From: Aurantimonas coralicida
GTDB taxonomy: Bacteria > Pseudomonadota > Alphaproteobacteria > Rhizobiales > Rhizobiaceae
Reading direction: 5' to 3'
Length of the DNA: 64,000 nt
Assembly: GCA_011050685.1 (NCBI GenBank)
Contig: DRFF01000067.1
Span: forward strand, 1-64,000
Each line of letters begins with the position of its first letter. Position 1 is the first letter of the stretch. The position numbers and the translations under genes are program-made. Positions 51,165 through 58,841 of the stretch are shown here, one piece after another. Under the pieces are notes generated by a model. That model did not search any database, had not been told where the DNA came from, and saw only the letters and a list, made by a program, of their open reading frames with translations.

Positions 51165-51983
51165 TCAGCGGACGATGACCTTGGTGCCGACCTTTACCTT
51201 GCTGTAGAGCTCCACCACGTCCTGGTTGCGCATGCGGATGCAGCCGGAGGAGACGGCCTTGCCGATCGTCCAGGGCTGGTTGGTGCCGTGGATGCGGTAA
51301 AGCGTCGAGCCGAGATAGAGCGCCCGCGCGCCGAGCGGATTGGCCTCGCCGCCTTCCATGCGCGCCGGCAGGATGCGGCCCTTCTTGCGCTCGCGGGTGA
51401 TCATTTCCTTCGGCGGCGTCCAACTCGGCCATTCGGCCCTGCGGCTGATCTTTTCGGTGCCGCGCCAGCTAAAGCCCTGCTTGCCGACCCCGACGCCGTA
51501 GCGGCGGGCGTTGCCGTTCTTGCCGACGTGATAGAGAAATTTCGATTTTGTATCGATGACGATCGTGCCGGGCGCCTCCTTGCCGCCATAGGCGACGTCC
51601 TGCGGCAAATACACGGGGTCGAGCGCGCGCTGCGGCGCCACGGGTCGACCTTGGGCGTGCGCCAGAACCACGCCCTGCGGAGCGGCGACCGCGCCCGGCG
51701 CGGCGTAGACGGTAGGTATCCGCACCGGCTGTTCGATCAGCACCGGCGTCGTCGCGAGCATCACACCGGAGCGGGCGACAGCCGGGCGCCGCACGGCGGC
51801 GCCGTAATAACCCGGCACGACGCCGCTGCCGGGTGTCAGCTGCAACACCCGTTCGGCGCTGAGATGCGGCGGTAGCGGCACGGCGGCCGGATTGTTATAG
51901 CTGTCATGGGCCAAGCTGGCCGACGGGGCCGCCAACGCCGCCACCAAGGCCGCGAGAATCAAGCAGGCTTTCGTTCGCTTCAT
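51165..51983 (-). CDS. L,D-transpeptidase (YkuD family), copy 2
   Basis: A 272-residue paralogue of the adjacent gene with a signal peptide (MKRTKACLILAALVAALAAP... SLAHD), a proline- and valine-rich linker and the catalytic IHGTNQPWTIGKAVSSGCIRMRNQDV. The two copies share PGTVIVD/PGTIVIDTKSKFLYHVG and ERKKGRILPA blocks, so they arose by tandem duplication. ATG 51983 gives the signal peptide; the longer frame upstream is not needed. Confidence 0.93.
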   Translation of the reverse strand: MKRTKACLILAALVAALAAPSASLAHDSYNNPAAVPLPPHLSAERVLQLTPGSGVVPGYYGAAVRRPAVARSGVMLATTPVLIEQPVRIPTVYAAPGAVAAPQGVVLAHAQGRPVAPQRALDPVYLPQDVAYGGKEAPGTIVIDTKSKFLYHVGKNGNARRYGVGVGKQGFSWRGTEKISRRAEWPSWTPPKEMITRERKKGRILPARMEGGEANPLGARALYLGSTLYRIHGTNQPWTIGKAVSSGCIRMRNQDVVELYSKVKVGTKVIVR

Positions 51984-52195
51984 GGGACTCGTTCCGTTGA
52001 TCGGTCGCGGGGCACGAGGCCCCTTAGTGCCCAGACTGGCCGGAAAGAACGAGAAAACCGTAAATTCACGGACGGATCGAATGCGGACGTTCAGCAAGAT
52101 CGCGGTAGGGTTAATGCTTCGTTATCGCCGCGGGTTGGCATGAGCGCACAAGAGCGTACTTGCCACCCACAATGAGGGCTGCGATGACGTGACCG

Positions 52196-52873
52196 ATGAG
52201 CGCTACCGTTTCGCAGCCGTCCGCCATCGACGCCACCGTTCCAGCCGGCCTGATCCGCGGCGAGGATGGCCTTTTGCGCTGCGCCTGGCACGGCGGCGAC
52301 GCCGCCTATCGTGCCTATCACGACCGCGAATGGGGCCGCCCCTCGGCCGACGACGACCGGCTTTACGAAAAGCTTTGCCTGGAAGGGTTTCAGGCGGGGC
52401 TCTCCTGGCTGACTATCCTCAGAAAGCGCGATGCCTTTCGCGAGGTCTTTCACGGCTTTTCCATCGACCCGGTCGCGGCAATGACCGAGACCGACGTCGA
52501 ACGCCTGGTTCTCGATGCCCGCATCATCCGGCATCGCGGCAAGATCGTCTCGGCGATCCACAACGCCCGCCGCGCGCGCGACATCCGTGTCGAACACGGC
52601 TCGCTCGCGGCCTTCCTATGGGCGCATGAACCCGGTTCCGACGAGCGGCCGGAGGTTCTGACTGGCGCCTGGCTTGCCGCCAACCCGGTAACGCCGGCCT
52701 CGACGCGTCTGTCCAAGGCTCTGAAGCAGGCCGGATTCAGCTTCGTCGGCCCAACCACGGTCTATGCCTTCATGCAGTCGATGGGCTTCGTCAACGACCA
52801 TGTTGAGGGCTGTTGCGTGCGCGTGGCCTGTGAGGCCGAGCGCGCGGCATTCGCGCGGCCGGTGCGAACGTAG
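52196..52873 (+). CDS. tag: DNA-3-methyladenine glycosylase I
   Basis: A 225-residue repair enzyme that removes 3-methyladenine. The Tag fold is shown by LLRCAWHGG, YHDREWGRP, LYEKLCLEGFQAGLSWLTIL (with the catalytic glutamate) and FVGPTTVYAFMQSMGFVNDH. The zinc-binding Cys and His of the family are seen at both ends (CAW, AYHD and DHVEGCC). It is convergent with the DUF2019 array that begins five bases on. Confidence 0.94.
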   Translation: MSATVSQPSAIDATVPAGLIRGEDGLLRCAWHGGDAAYRAYHDREWGRPSADDDRLYEKLCLEGFQAGLSWLTILRKRDAFREVFHGFSIDPVAAMTETDVERLVLDARIIRHRGKIVSAIHNARRARDIRVEHGSLAAFLWAHEPGSDERPEVLTGAWLAANPVTPASTRLSKALKQAGFSFVGPTTVYAFMQSMGFVNDHVEGCCVRVACEAERAAFARPVRT

Positions 52874-52878
52874 GATCG

Positions 52879-53250
52879 CTACTGCGGGATGAAGGTTCCG
52901 TCGTCCAAAGCGGCCAATCGCATGCCAGCCTCCAGCTCATAGGGTCCGACCTTCCAACTCGCGATCTCCTCGATCTTGCGCCGCGCCTCCGCCGGAAACA
53001 AGGCGAGCGTCGCGGTCGCCGCGTTCAGCTGCACCTGAATATTCGGATGGTTGAAATAGCGGCTGAGCTGGCGCCGCTGGTCGCCGGGGCGCGCCTTCAA
53101 TTCGTTCTCCACGGCAAATCGCCGCCGCACCAGTCGGTTGATGGTCGCTTGGGCGGATCGCAACTCCGCCTCGTCCTCCGCCACCCCCAATTCGGCAAAA
53201 TAGGCGACGAGATCGTCGACGCTCGCGGTCGTCAGATTGATCGGTCTCAC
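52879..53250 (-). CDS. DUF2019 family protein, array member 1
   Basis: A 123-residue helical (HEAT-like) protein with the DUF2019 landmarks: SVDDLVAYFAELGVAEDEAE, ENELKARPGDQRRQL, HPNIQVQLNAATATLA and the tail EAGMRLAALDDGTFIPQ. The start is GTG at 53250, which overlaps the stop of a small frame (GTGA). It is the distal gene of a tandem array on the minus strand. The function of DUF2019 is unknown; small HEAT-like proteins in tandem copies often turn out to be immunity proteins, which is inference here. Confidence 0.85.
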   Translation of the reverse strand: MRPINLTTASVDDLVAYFAELGVAEDEAELRSAQATINRLVRRRFAVENELKARPGDQRRQLSRYFNHPNIQVQLNAATATLALFPAEARRKIEEIASWKVGPYELEAGMRLAALDDGTFIPQ

Positions 53251-53318
53251 GGCTTGAGAATCCCTTCGTTCCAGAGCCTGGCGAGGCCGATCCACAAATC
53301 GCGTCTGTCAGCTCCCAT
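53247..53318 (-). pseudogene. possible DUF2019-like tail remnant (23 aa)
   Basis: An open frame from ATG 53318 encodes MGADRRDLWIGLARLWNEGI plus LKP and stops at 53247, overlapping the next GTG. The ending G(I/V)LKP recalls DUF2019 C-termini, which end in patterns like GxFxP. It sits between two intact DUF2019 genes and could be what is left of a third copy, or a coupling peptide. Confidence 0.35.
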
Positions 53319-53333
53319 TGCGCATTGCGAGCC

Positions 53334-53708
53334 TTACTCCGGAACGAACCGTCCATTATCGAGCATCTGAATCGCCATTCCCGCATCGAGAGCCTGGGGT
53401 CCGGACGCCCATGCCGCGACGGCTTCCAGCGTCTCGCGCGCCAGGAGCGGTGCCACGATGAGCGTCGCGTGGGCCGCGTTCAAACGGATTTGCGCGTTGG
53501 AATGTTCGAGCAGCGGAACCAGCGCCCGTCGCTGATCGCCTTCGCGGCGTTTCAGTTCTTTCTCATACGCGAGCTGGCGACGCGCCAGCCGATTGAACGT
53601 GCTGGCGTCGTCCGCTTCTATCGCCTTGTCCTGGGCGAGGCCGATCGCGATGTACTCTCGGACGATTTCTTCGACCGTGAGTTCGGTAAGTTGGGGTGCG
53701 GTCATCAT
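53334..53708 (-). CDS. DUF2019 family protein, array member 2
   Basis: A complete 124-residue member: LTVEEIVREYIAIGLAQDKA, EKELKRREGDQRRALVPLL, HSNAQIRLNAAHATLIVAP and the tail DAGMAIQMLDNGRFVPE. The ATG pair at 53708/53705 is preceded by AAGG in the end of the upstream copy. It is close in length to member 1 but clearly diverged from it, so the duplication is old. Confidence 0.88.
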   Translation of the reverse strand: MMTAPQLTELTVEEIVREYIAIGLAQDKAIEADDASTFNRLARRQLAYEKELKRREGDQRRALVPLLEHSNAQIRLNAAHATLIVAPLLARETLEAVAAWASGPQALDAGMAIQMLDNGRFVPE

Positions 53709-53744
53709 TTCAGAACCTTCGCATTTCGTAGCGTCGGCATCGCC

Positions 53745-53866
53745 TCACTCCGGCTTGTAGATACCCTGATCCCAGGCCCGGATCGACATTCCTGCGCCAC
53801 TCCGATTTCGGAGTAACGGGTGACCAGTTGTTCGATCGTCAGTTCGCCGCGTTTTGCTCGTGTCAT
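53745..53866 (-). pseudogene. DUF2019 copy with a large internal deletion
   Basis: It begins as a normal member at ATG 53866 (MTRAKRGELTIEQLVTRYSE, IGVAQE) and then jumps into a different frame that reads AGMSIRAWDQGIYKPE to a stop at 53745, the expected C-terminus. About 80 codons between are missing and the total of 122 bases is not a multiple of three. The junction lies in GTGGCGCAGGAATG, where short homology may have driven the deletion. Read straight through, the frame ends off-family at about 53705. Confidence 0.8.
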
Positions 53867-53870
53867 GGCT

Positions 53871-54254
53871 TCAGTGCTTCCGCTTGGCCGCATCTCTCCG
53901 CGCGCCGCGAAGCCACATGCCGGCGTCGGCTGCTTGTGGGAAACGTTGGGAGGCTCTGATTTCCTCTAACAACGCGGCGGCAGCTACGGGGGCGACTGAG
54001 CGGCATGCACGAGCGGCTTGTGGTCGCACCTGGATGTTTGGATGATCGAACAGCCCCATCAGCGCCCGTCTTTGATCGCCTGCGCGGCTCTCAAGTTCCG
54101 TCTCGATCGCCATCACGATGGGAAATGTCGCGTTGTAGCGGCGAGAATCCTCGACCTCGTTTGCATCGAACTGCCGCAGACACAAAGCGACGTAGGCTGC
54201 CAAAAGCTCATCAACTGCCATCCCGCCGAGATTCTTTTCTGACACTAGCGTCAC
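53871..54254 (-). CDS. DUF2019 family protein, array member 4 (altered C-terminus)
   Basis: A 127-residue member with MAVDELLAAYVALCLRQFDA, ETELESRAGDQRRALMGLF, HPNIQVRPQAARACRSVAP and FPQAADAGMWLRG. After that it ends RRDAAKRKH, unlike the family. A shifted frame over the same bases ends QAEALKP with a stop overlapping the next ATG (ATGA), so a late frameshift is likely. The start is GTG at 54254, overlapping an upstream stop. It is the promoter-proximal member. Confidence 0.8.
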   Translation of the reverse strand: MTLVSEKNLGGMAVDELLAAYVALCLRQFDANEVEDSRRYNATFPIVMAIETELESRAGDQRRALMGLFDHPNIQVRPQAARACRSVAPVAAAALLEEIRASQRFPQAADAGMWLRGARRDAAKRKH

Positions 54255-54358
54255 GGTTTCAGAACTCCTTGTTCAACAAGCGCCTCTAGGCCAGCTTCGT
54301 CAGAGCCATAGTGTCTGTTGCCACGGTGGATAGGAAGGCCGCGACACCAAACACGGTC
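54251..54358 (-). pseudogene. C-terminal remnant upstream of the DUF2019 array
   Basis: A frame open from the MITE-like element reads RGLPIHRGNRHYGSDEAGLE then ALVEQGVLKP and stops at 54251, overlapping the GTG of the first DUF2019 gene. The AGL-x-ALxxGxLKP ending fits a DUF2019 tail, but the residues before it do not match the family. It has no start codon and its 5' end runs into the repeat at 54359, so it may be a gene cut by that element. Confidence 0.4.
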
Positions 54359-54471
54359 GTCATTCCGGCCTTGAGCCGGGATCCATGCCAAGCCGCCCGA
54401 ACCGCCGATCCGTCACCGGAGAGGGTGGGACAAACATCGCGGCATGGGTCCCGGCTCAGGGCCGGGATGAC
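54359..54471. repeat. 113-bp palindromic MITE/REP-like element
   Basis: The left end GTCATTCCGGCCTTGAGCCG and the right end CGGCTCAGGGCCGGGATGAC are inverted repeats, with ATCCATGCC and GGCATGGGT just inside. Elements with these GTCATTCC/GGATGAC ends are spread through alphaproteobacterial genomes. There is no coding frame in it. It borders the DUF2019 array. Confidence 0.8.
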
Positions 54472-54821
54472 GAAGCTCAGAGGCCGGCGCCCTTATCGTC
54501 GACGGTGAAGGATGGGTGGGTGTTGGGCGACTTGTCCGCCATCGCGGCGGCGGTTGGCTCGGTGACACCCCTCACTTGCCTTTTCTGTGGTTTGCGCCTC
54601 GCTGCGCTCGGCCTAAGCCCGCGAAAAGGCTTTCTCTCCTACAAGGGGCGAGAAGGCGCCGATCTCGGCGACGTCCAGCCATCCGATGTCACGCAGCCAT
54701 GCCCGATGGCGCCCCACCCAAACCCGTCGCCTTGCCGAAATTTGCCGCACGGGTTACGGGAACGCCCGCAACTGTCGGCGCCCCGCGCGCCCATCGAACC
54801 CATCCGGATCGCTGCGTCATC
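54472..54821. other. 350-bp region upstream of hisS, no gene found
   Basis: Open frames here are chance extensions of the hisS frame. A short CTCTCCTACAAGGGGCGAGA palindrome near 54631 resembles a fragment of the repeats at 56.5 kb. The hisS promoter must lie here but no clear -35/-10 pair was seen. Confidence 0.5.
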
Positions 54822-56480
54822 ATGGCTGAAAAGAAGAAGAAACCGACGAGGGTCCAGGCGCGGGTGCCGCGCGGCTTTGTCGATCGGACCGCCGACGATC
54901 TGCGCGCCGAGGCCGACATGCTCGCCACCATCCGGCGGGTCTACGAGACCTACGGTTTCGAGCCGGTCGAGACGCCGCTATTCGAATACACCGACGCGCT
55001 GGGCAAGTTCCTGCCCGATGCCGACCGGCCGAATGCCGGCGTGTTCTCGCTGCAGGACGACGACGAGCAGTGGATGAGCCTTCGCTACGACCTCACCGCG
55101 CCGCTGGCCCGCCATGTCGCGGAGAATTACGAGACATTGCCGAAACCCTATCGCAGCTACCGGGCGGGACTTGTCTTCCGCAACGAAAAGCCGGGGCCGG
55201 GGCGGTTTCGCCAGTTCATGCAGTTCGACGCCGATATCGTCGGCGCGCCGAACGTCTCGGCCGATGCCGAAATGGCGATGATGATGGCCGACACGATGGA
55301 GGCGCTGGGGATTCCGCGCGGCCAGTACGTGATCCGGGTGAATAACCGCAAGGTGCTCGACGGCGTCCTGGAGGCGATCGGCCTCGGCGGCGAGGAGAAC
55401 GCCGGTCGCCGGCTGACGGTGCTCCGGGCGATCGACAAGCTGGACAAGTTCGGCGTCGAGGGCGTTCGGCTGTTGCTCGGCGAAGGGCGCTGGGATGGCG
55501 GCAAAGAGGGCGAGGGCGATTTCACGCCGGGGGCGGGGCTGCCTGCAGACTCGATTGAGACGATCGTACACATGTTCAACGTCAATCGCGCAGCGGAAAG
55601 TTACCTTCGCACGGTTGTCGCTGGCAGCGCTGATCCTGGCGTTTATGAAAATGTACGAAAGGTTCAACAGACTCGTGCAGATTCGATCATTGGCCTTCTT
55701 GCTGGTGATAGAGACATAGCGGAGGTTCCGGGCTTACCTGAGTTGAAAGATATCTGGGCGGCCTGCTGCGCCGCAGGATATGACGATGGACGGGTGATCA
55801 TCGACCCCTCGGTCGTCCGCGGCCTCGAATACTACACTGGCCCGGTGTTCGAGGCCGAGCTTTTGTTCGACGTCGTCAACGAGAAGGGCCAGACCGTCCA
55901 GTTCGGCTCGGTCGGCGGCGGCGGGCGCTATGACGGCCTCGTCTCGCGCTTCATGAGCCAGCCGGTGCCGGCGACCGGCTTTTCCATCGGTGTCTCGCGG
56001 TTGCAGACGGCGCTGAAGAATCTCGGCCGTCTCGACGTGTCGGAACGCCCCGGCCCGGTGGTGGTCACGGTCATGGACCGCGATCGCATGGCGGACTATC
56101 AGGCAATGGCGACGAAGCTGCGCGACGCGCTGAACGACGATCCGTCGAAGCCGCCGGTGCCGGTCGAGGTGTTCCAGGGCAACCCGAAGCAGTTCGGCAA
56201 GCAGCTGCAATATGCCGACCGCCGCAACGCCCCCGTGGTGATCATCCAGGGCGGCGACGAAAAGGCGGCCGGAAAGGTCCAGATCAAGGATCTGATCGAG
56301 GGCAAGCGCATCGCCGAAACCATCGAGCACAATGCCGAATGGCGCGAGGCCCGCGCCGGCCAGGAGATGGTGGACGAAGGTGAGATGATCGCGGCCGTCC
56401 GCCGCATTCTCGCCCGCCATGCCGAGGAACGCGGGGAACGTGACCCCAATGCCGTCGATCAGGGCAAGCGCGAACGATGA
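54822..56480 (+). CDS. hisS: histidyl-tRNA synthetase
   Basis: A class II synthetase of 552 residues with motif 2 ([20 protein letters not shown]), the histidine A motif [12 protein letters not shown], motif 3 region [13 protein letters not shown] and a C-terminal anticodon-binding domain. It charges the tRNA-His found at 28.3 kb, which lacks G-1. The ATG at 54822 ([11 protein letters not shown]) is the likely start. Bases about 55590-55770 use markedly more AT-ending codons than the rest of the gene, a possible recombination patch. It heads hisS-hisZ-hisG. Confidence 0.95.
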   Translation: MAEKKKKPTRVQARVPRGFVDRTADDLRAEADMLATIRRVYETYGFEPVETPLFEYTDALGKFLPDADRPNAGVFSLQDDDEQWMSLRYDLTAPLARHVAENYETLPKPYRSYRAGLVFRNEKPGPGRFRQFMQFDADIVGAPNVSADAEMAMMMADTMEALGIPRGQYVIRVNNRKVLDGVLEAIGLGGEENAGRRLTVLRAIDKLDKFGVEGVRLLLGEGRWDGGKEGEGDFTPGAGLPADSIETIVHMFNVNRAAESYLRTVVAGSADPGVYENVRKVQQTRADSIIGLLAGDRDIAEVPGLPELKDIWAACCAAGYDDGRVIIDPSVVRGLEYYTGPVFEAELLFDVVNEKGQTVQFGSVGGGGRYDGLVSRFMSQPVPATGFSIGVSRLQTALKNLGRLDVSERPGPVVVTVMDRDRMADYQAMATKLRDALNDDPSKPPVPVEVFQGNPKQFGKQLQYADRRNAPVVIIQGGDEKAAGKVQIKDLIEGKRIAETIEHNAEWREARAGQEMVDEGEMIAAVRRILARHAEERGERDPNAVDQGKRER

Positions 56481-56528
56481 AACCGATGGGTCGGAAGCTC
56501 AACTCACCGCTGGCGGGTTCGCACCATT

Positions 56529-56668
56529 CCTCTCCCCCGTGGGGAGAGGGTGGCTGCGCGCAAGGCGAGCAGCCGGGTGAGGGGGCTTTGTCCGTCGTCG
56601 AGTTTGATGCCGCTAACGTACCCCTCATCCGGCTGCTTTGCAGCCACCTTCTCCCCATCGGGGAGAAG
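56529..56668. repeat. inverted pair of REP-like palindromes between hisS and hisZ
   Basis: Unit 1 (56529-56585) holds TCTCCCCCGTGGGGAGA, GGCTGC...GCAGCC and GGTGAGGGG. Unit 2 (56621-56668) is its inverted copy: CCCCTCATCC, GGCTGCTTTGCAGCC and TTCTCCCCATCGGGGAGAA. Together they form a large imperfect palindrome. This type of element is common in Rhizobiales intergenic DNA. Confidence 0.8.
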
Positions 56669-56736
56669 AACCGCGGCTTTTACGCCGCGGCCATTTCACC
56701 AAAGCGCTACGACGCAATGCTATCGGAATGCGTCCG

Positions 56737-57879
56737 ATGAGCGACACCGCGCCCGCTCCGTTCCAGACCGCGCTCGGCGCCCTGTTCGAGGCACGCGGGG
56801 CGCGCCGCGTCCATGCGCCGATCATCCAGCCGGCCGACCCCTATCTCGACACCGCCGGCGAGGCGCTGCGCCGCCGCATCTTCCTGACGCGCGGGGAGGC
56901 GGGCGAGCATCTGTGCCTGCGCCCCGATTTCACCATTCCGGTCTGCCTCGGCCATGTCGGCGCCGGCGAGGCGCTGCCGCGCCGCTATTCCTATCTCGGC
57001 CTCGTGTTTCGCCAGCGGCCGAGCGGGCCGGGCGAGTTCTTCCAGGCCGGTATCGAGGATCTCGGCGAGGCGAACCGCGCCACCGCCGACGCGCGGGCGC
57101 TGGCCGACGCGCTGGCGGGGCTTGCCGCCTGCGGCGTTGATCCGGCCGGCCTCGACATCGTGCTCGGCGATCAGGGCCTGTTCGAGGCGTTTCTCAAAGC
57201 GCTCGGCCTGCCCGACGGCTGGCAGCGAAGGCTGGTGCGCACCTTCGGCCATGACGGGCTCTTGGACGCGGCGCTGAAATCGCTGGCGACCGGCGGTGTC
57301 GGCACGCTGGACCGGCTCGATCCGGAGCTTGCCGATCTCGCCCGCCGCCGCGAGGAGGGCGCGCTGACCCGGACGATCCGCACGCGCATGGAGGAGGCGG
57401 GACTGCCGCCCCATGCCGGCCGCTCGCCCGGCGAGGTCGCGGTGCGGCTGATCGAAAAGCTCGCCGTCGCCGAGGCGCGGCTGGACGACGCGCCGCTCTC
57501 CCTCTTGCGCCAGTTCCTTGCCATCGACTGCCCGCTCGGCGAGGCCGGCGACAGGCTGCGCGGTCTAGCGGAATCGGCCGATCTCGATCTTGGCCGGGCG
57601 GCTGTGTTCTTCGAGACCCGCAATCTGGCGCTGCGCGCCGCCGGTGTCGATTTGTCGTCGGTGCGCTATCGCGCCGCCTTCGGCCGGCCGATCGACTATT
57701 ATACCGGCCTCGTCTTCGAGGCGCGGCTGAAGGGCTCGGACGAGCCGCTGGCCGGCGGCGGGCGCTACGACCGGCTGCTGACCATGCTGGGCGCCGCTGC
57801 GCCGATCCCGGCCGTCGGATTCGCGCTCTGGCTCGACCGCATCGGCGCCGCGACCGGCCAGGCGGGAGACAAGTCATGA
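56737..57879 (+). CDS. hisZ: ATP phosphoribosyltransferase regulatory subunit
   Basis: A catalytically inactive histidyl-tRNA synthetase relative (380 residues) that activates short-form HisG. It keeps class II blocks such as [47 protein letters not shown] and GGGRYDRL. It starts at ATG 56737 (MSDTAPAP), with ATG 56728 possible. It overlaps hisG by four bases. The histidine genes are split from the main pathway cluster, as is usual in this group. Confidence 0.93.
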   Translation: MSDTAPAPFQTALGALFEARGARRVHAPIIQPADPYLDTAGEALRRRIFLTRGEAGEHLCLRPDFTIPVCLGHVGAGEALPRRYSYLGLVFRQRPSGPGEFFQAGIEDLGEANRATADARALADALAGLAACGVDPAGLDIVLGDQGLFEAFLKALGLPDGWQRRLVRTFGHDGLLDAALKSLATGGVGTLDRLDPELADLARRREEGALTRTIRTRMEEAGLPPHAGRSPGEVAVRLIEKLAVAEARLDDAPLSLLRQFLAIDCPLGEAGDRLRGLAESADLDLGRAAVFFETRNLALRAAGVDLSSVRYRAAFGRPIDYYTGLVFEARLKGSDEPLAGGGRYDRLLTMLGAAAPIPAVGFALWLDRIGAATGQAGDKS

Positions 57880-58568
57880 CCGTATCGCTGGCGATCCCGT
57901 CCAAGGGGCGGCTCTACGAAAAAGCCGTGGCGGCGCTCGGCACGGCGGGCATCAGTGTCGCGCCGGCCGAGAACGCCCGCAGCTACCGCACCGTGGTCAG
58001 CGGCGCGCCGGGCCTCGAGGTGCTGCTGTTGTCGGCCTCGGAAATCGCGCGGGAGCTGCGCGACGGGGCGATCGACTTCGGCATCACCGGCGAGGATCTG
58101 GTTCGGGAGACGATCGCCGAGCCCGACAGCGCCGTCGAGATCGTCGCGCGGCTCGGCTTCGGCCATGCCGACGTCGTCGTGGCGGTGCCGGACGCCTGGG
58201 TCGATGTCGAGACGATGGAGGATCTGAGCGACGTCGCCGGCTCCTACCGCGCCCGGCATGGGCGGCGGCTGCGGATCGCCACCAAATACTGGCGGCTGAC
58301 ACAGAGCTTCTTCACCCGCCTGCACGGCATCCAGAGCTATCGGATCGTCGAGAGCCTGGGTGCTACCGAAGGTGCGCCGGCGGCAGGTTCGGCCGACATC
58401 ATCGTCGACATCACCTCGACCGGCTCGACGCTGACCGCCAATCATCTGAAGATCCTCACCGACGGGGTGATCCTGAAGTCGGAAGCCTGTCTGGTGCGCT
58501 CGAACAGGGTGGAACGGGATTCCGAGGACGCGGCGCTGGCGGCCGAACTGGTGGCGCGGTTCGGCTAG
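57876..58568 (+). CDS. hisG: ATP phosphoribosyltransferase, short form
   Basis: A 230-residue HisG_S enzyme catalysing the first step of histidine synthesis. [37 protein letters not shown] and the phosphate-binding [19 protein letters not shown] are typical. It lacks the C-terminal feedback domain of long HisG, which HisZ replaces. ATGA overlap with hisZ couples their synthesis. Confidence 0.96.
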   Translation: MTVSLAIPSKGRLYEKAVAALGTAGISVAPAENARSYRTVVSGAPGLEVLLLSASEIARELRDGAIDFGITGEDLVRETIAEPDSAVEIVARLGFGHADVVVAVPDAWVDVETMEDLSDVAGSYRARHGRRLRIATKYWRLTQSFFTRLHGIQSYRIVESLGATEGAPAAGSADIIVDITSTGSTLTANHLKILTDGVILKSEACLVRSNRVERDSEDAALAAELVARFG

Positions 58569-58653
58569 ACCGCGCCCCGTTGCCTGAAACGTAAGCTCCG
58601 CGTGCCGTCCGGTCGGGGAAGACAGGCGCTTCGTTCGATGGAGGTCGAGCCTA

Positions 58654-58726
58654 GTGGATTTGAATTTGACATTTGATACCCACGTGCGGCGGACTCGAGA
58701 TCAAATGTCAAATTTGAAAAATCCAC
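58654..58726. repeat. 73-bp palindrome after hisG, copy A
   Basis: GTGGATT with TTTGAATTTGACATTTGAT on the left is mirrored by ATCAAATGTCAAATTTGAA and AATCCAC on the right. It shares the core GACATTTG with the next palindrome. The AT-rich make-up stands out from the surrounding genes. Confidence 0.8.
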
Positions 58727-58742
58727 GAGGGTTATAAAGTTA

Positions 58743-58819
58743 CTAGTGGTCCTTTGATTTCGACATTTGCTTGCGAGGGTGTTCCAAGCGGGATGCAAAT
58801 GTCGAAATCGGACCACTAG
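58743..58819. repeat. 77-bp palindrome after hisG, copy B
   Basis: CTAGTGGTCC and GATTTCGACATTTGC at the left are mirrored by GCAAATGTCGAAATC and GGACCACTAG at the right. It is a diverged relative of the palindrome 16 bases to its left. It ends 22 bases before the next gene start. Confidence 0.8.
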
Positions 58820-58841
58820 CGCCAGGAGAGGAGCCGACCGC

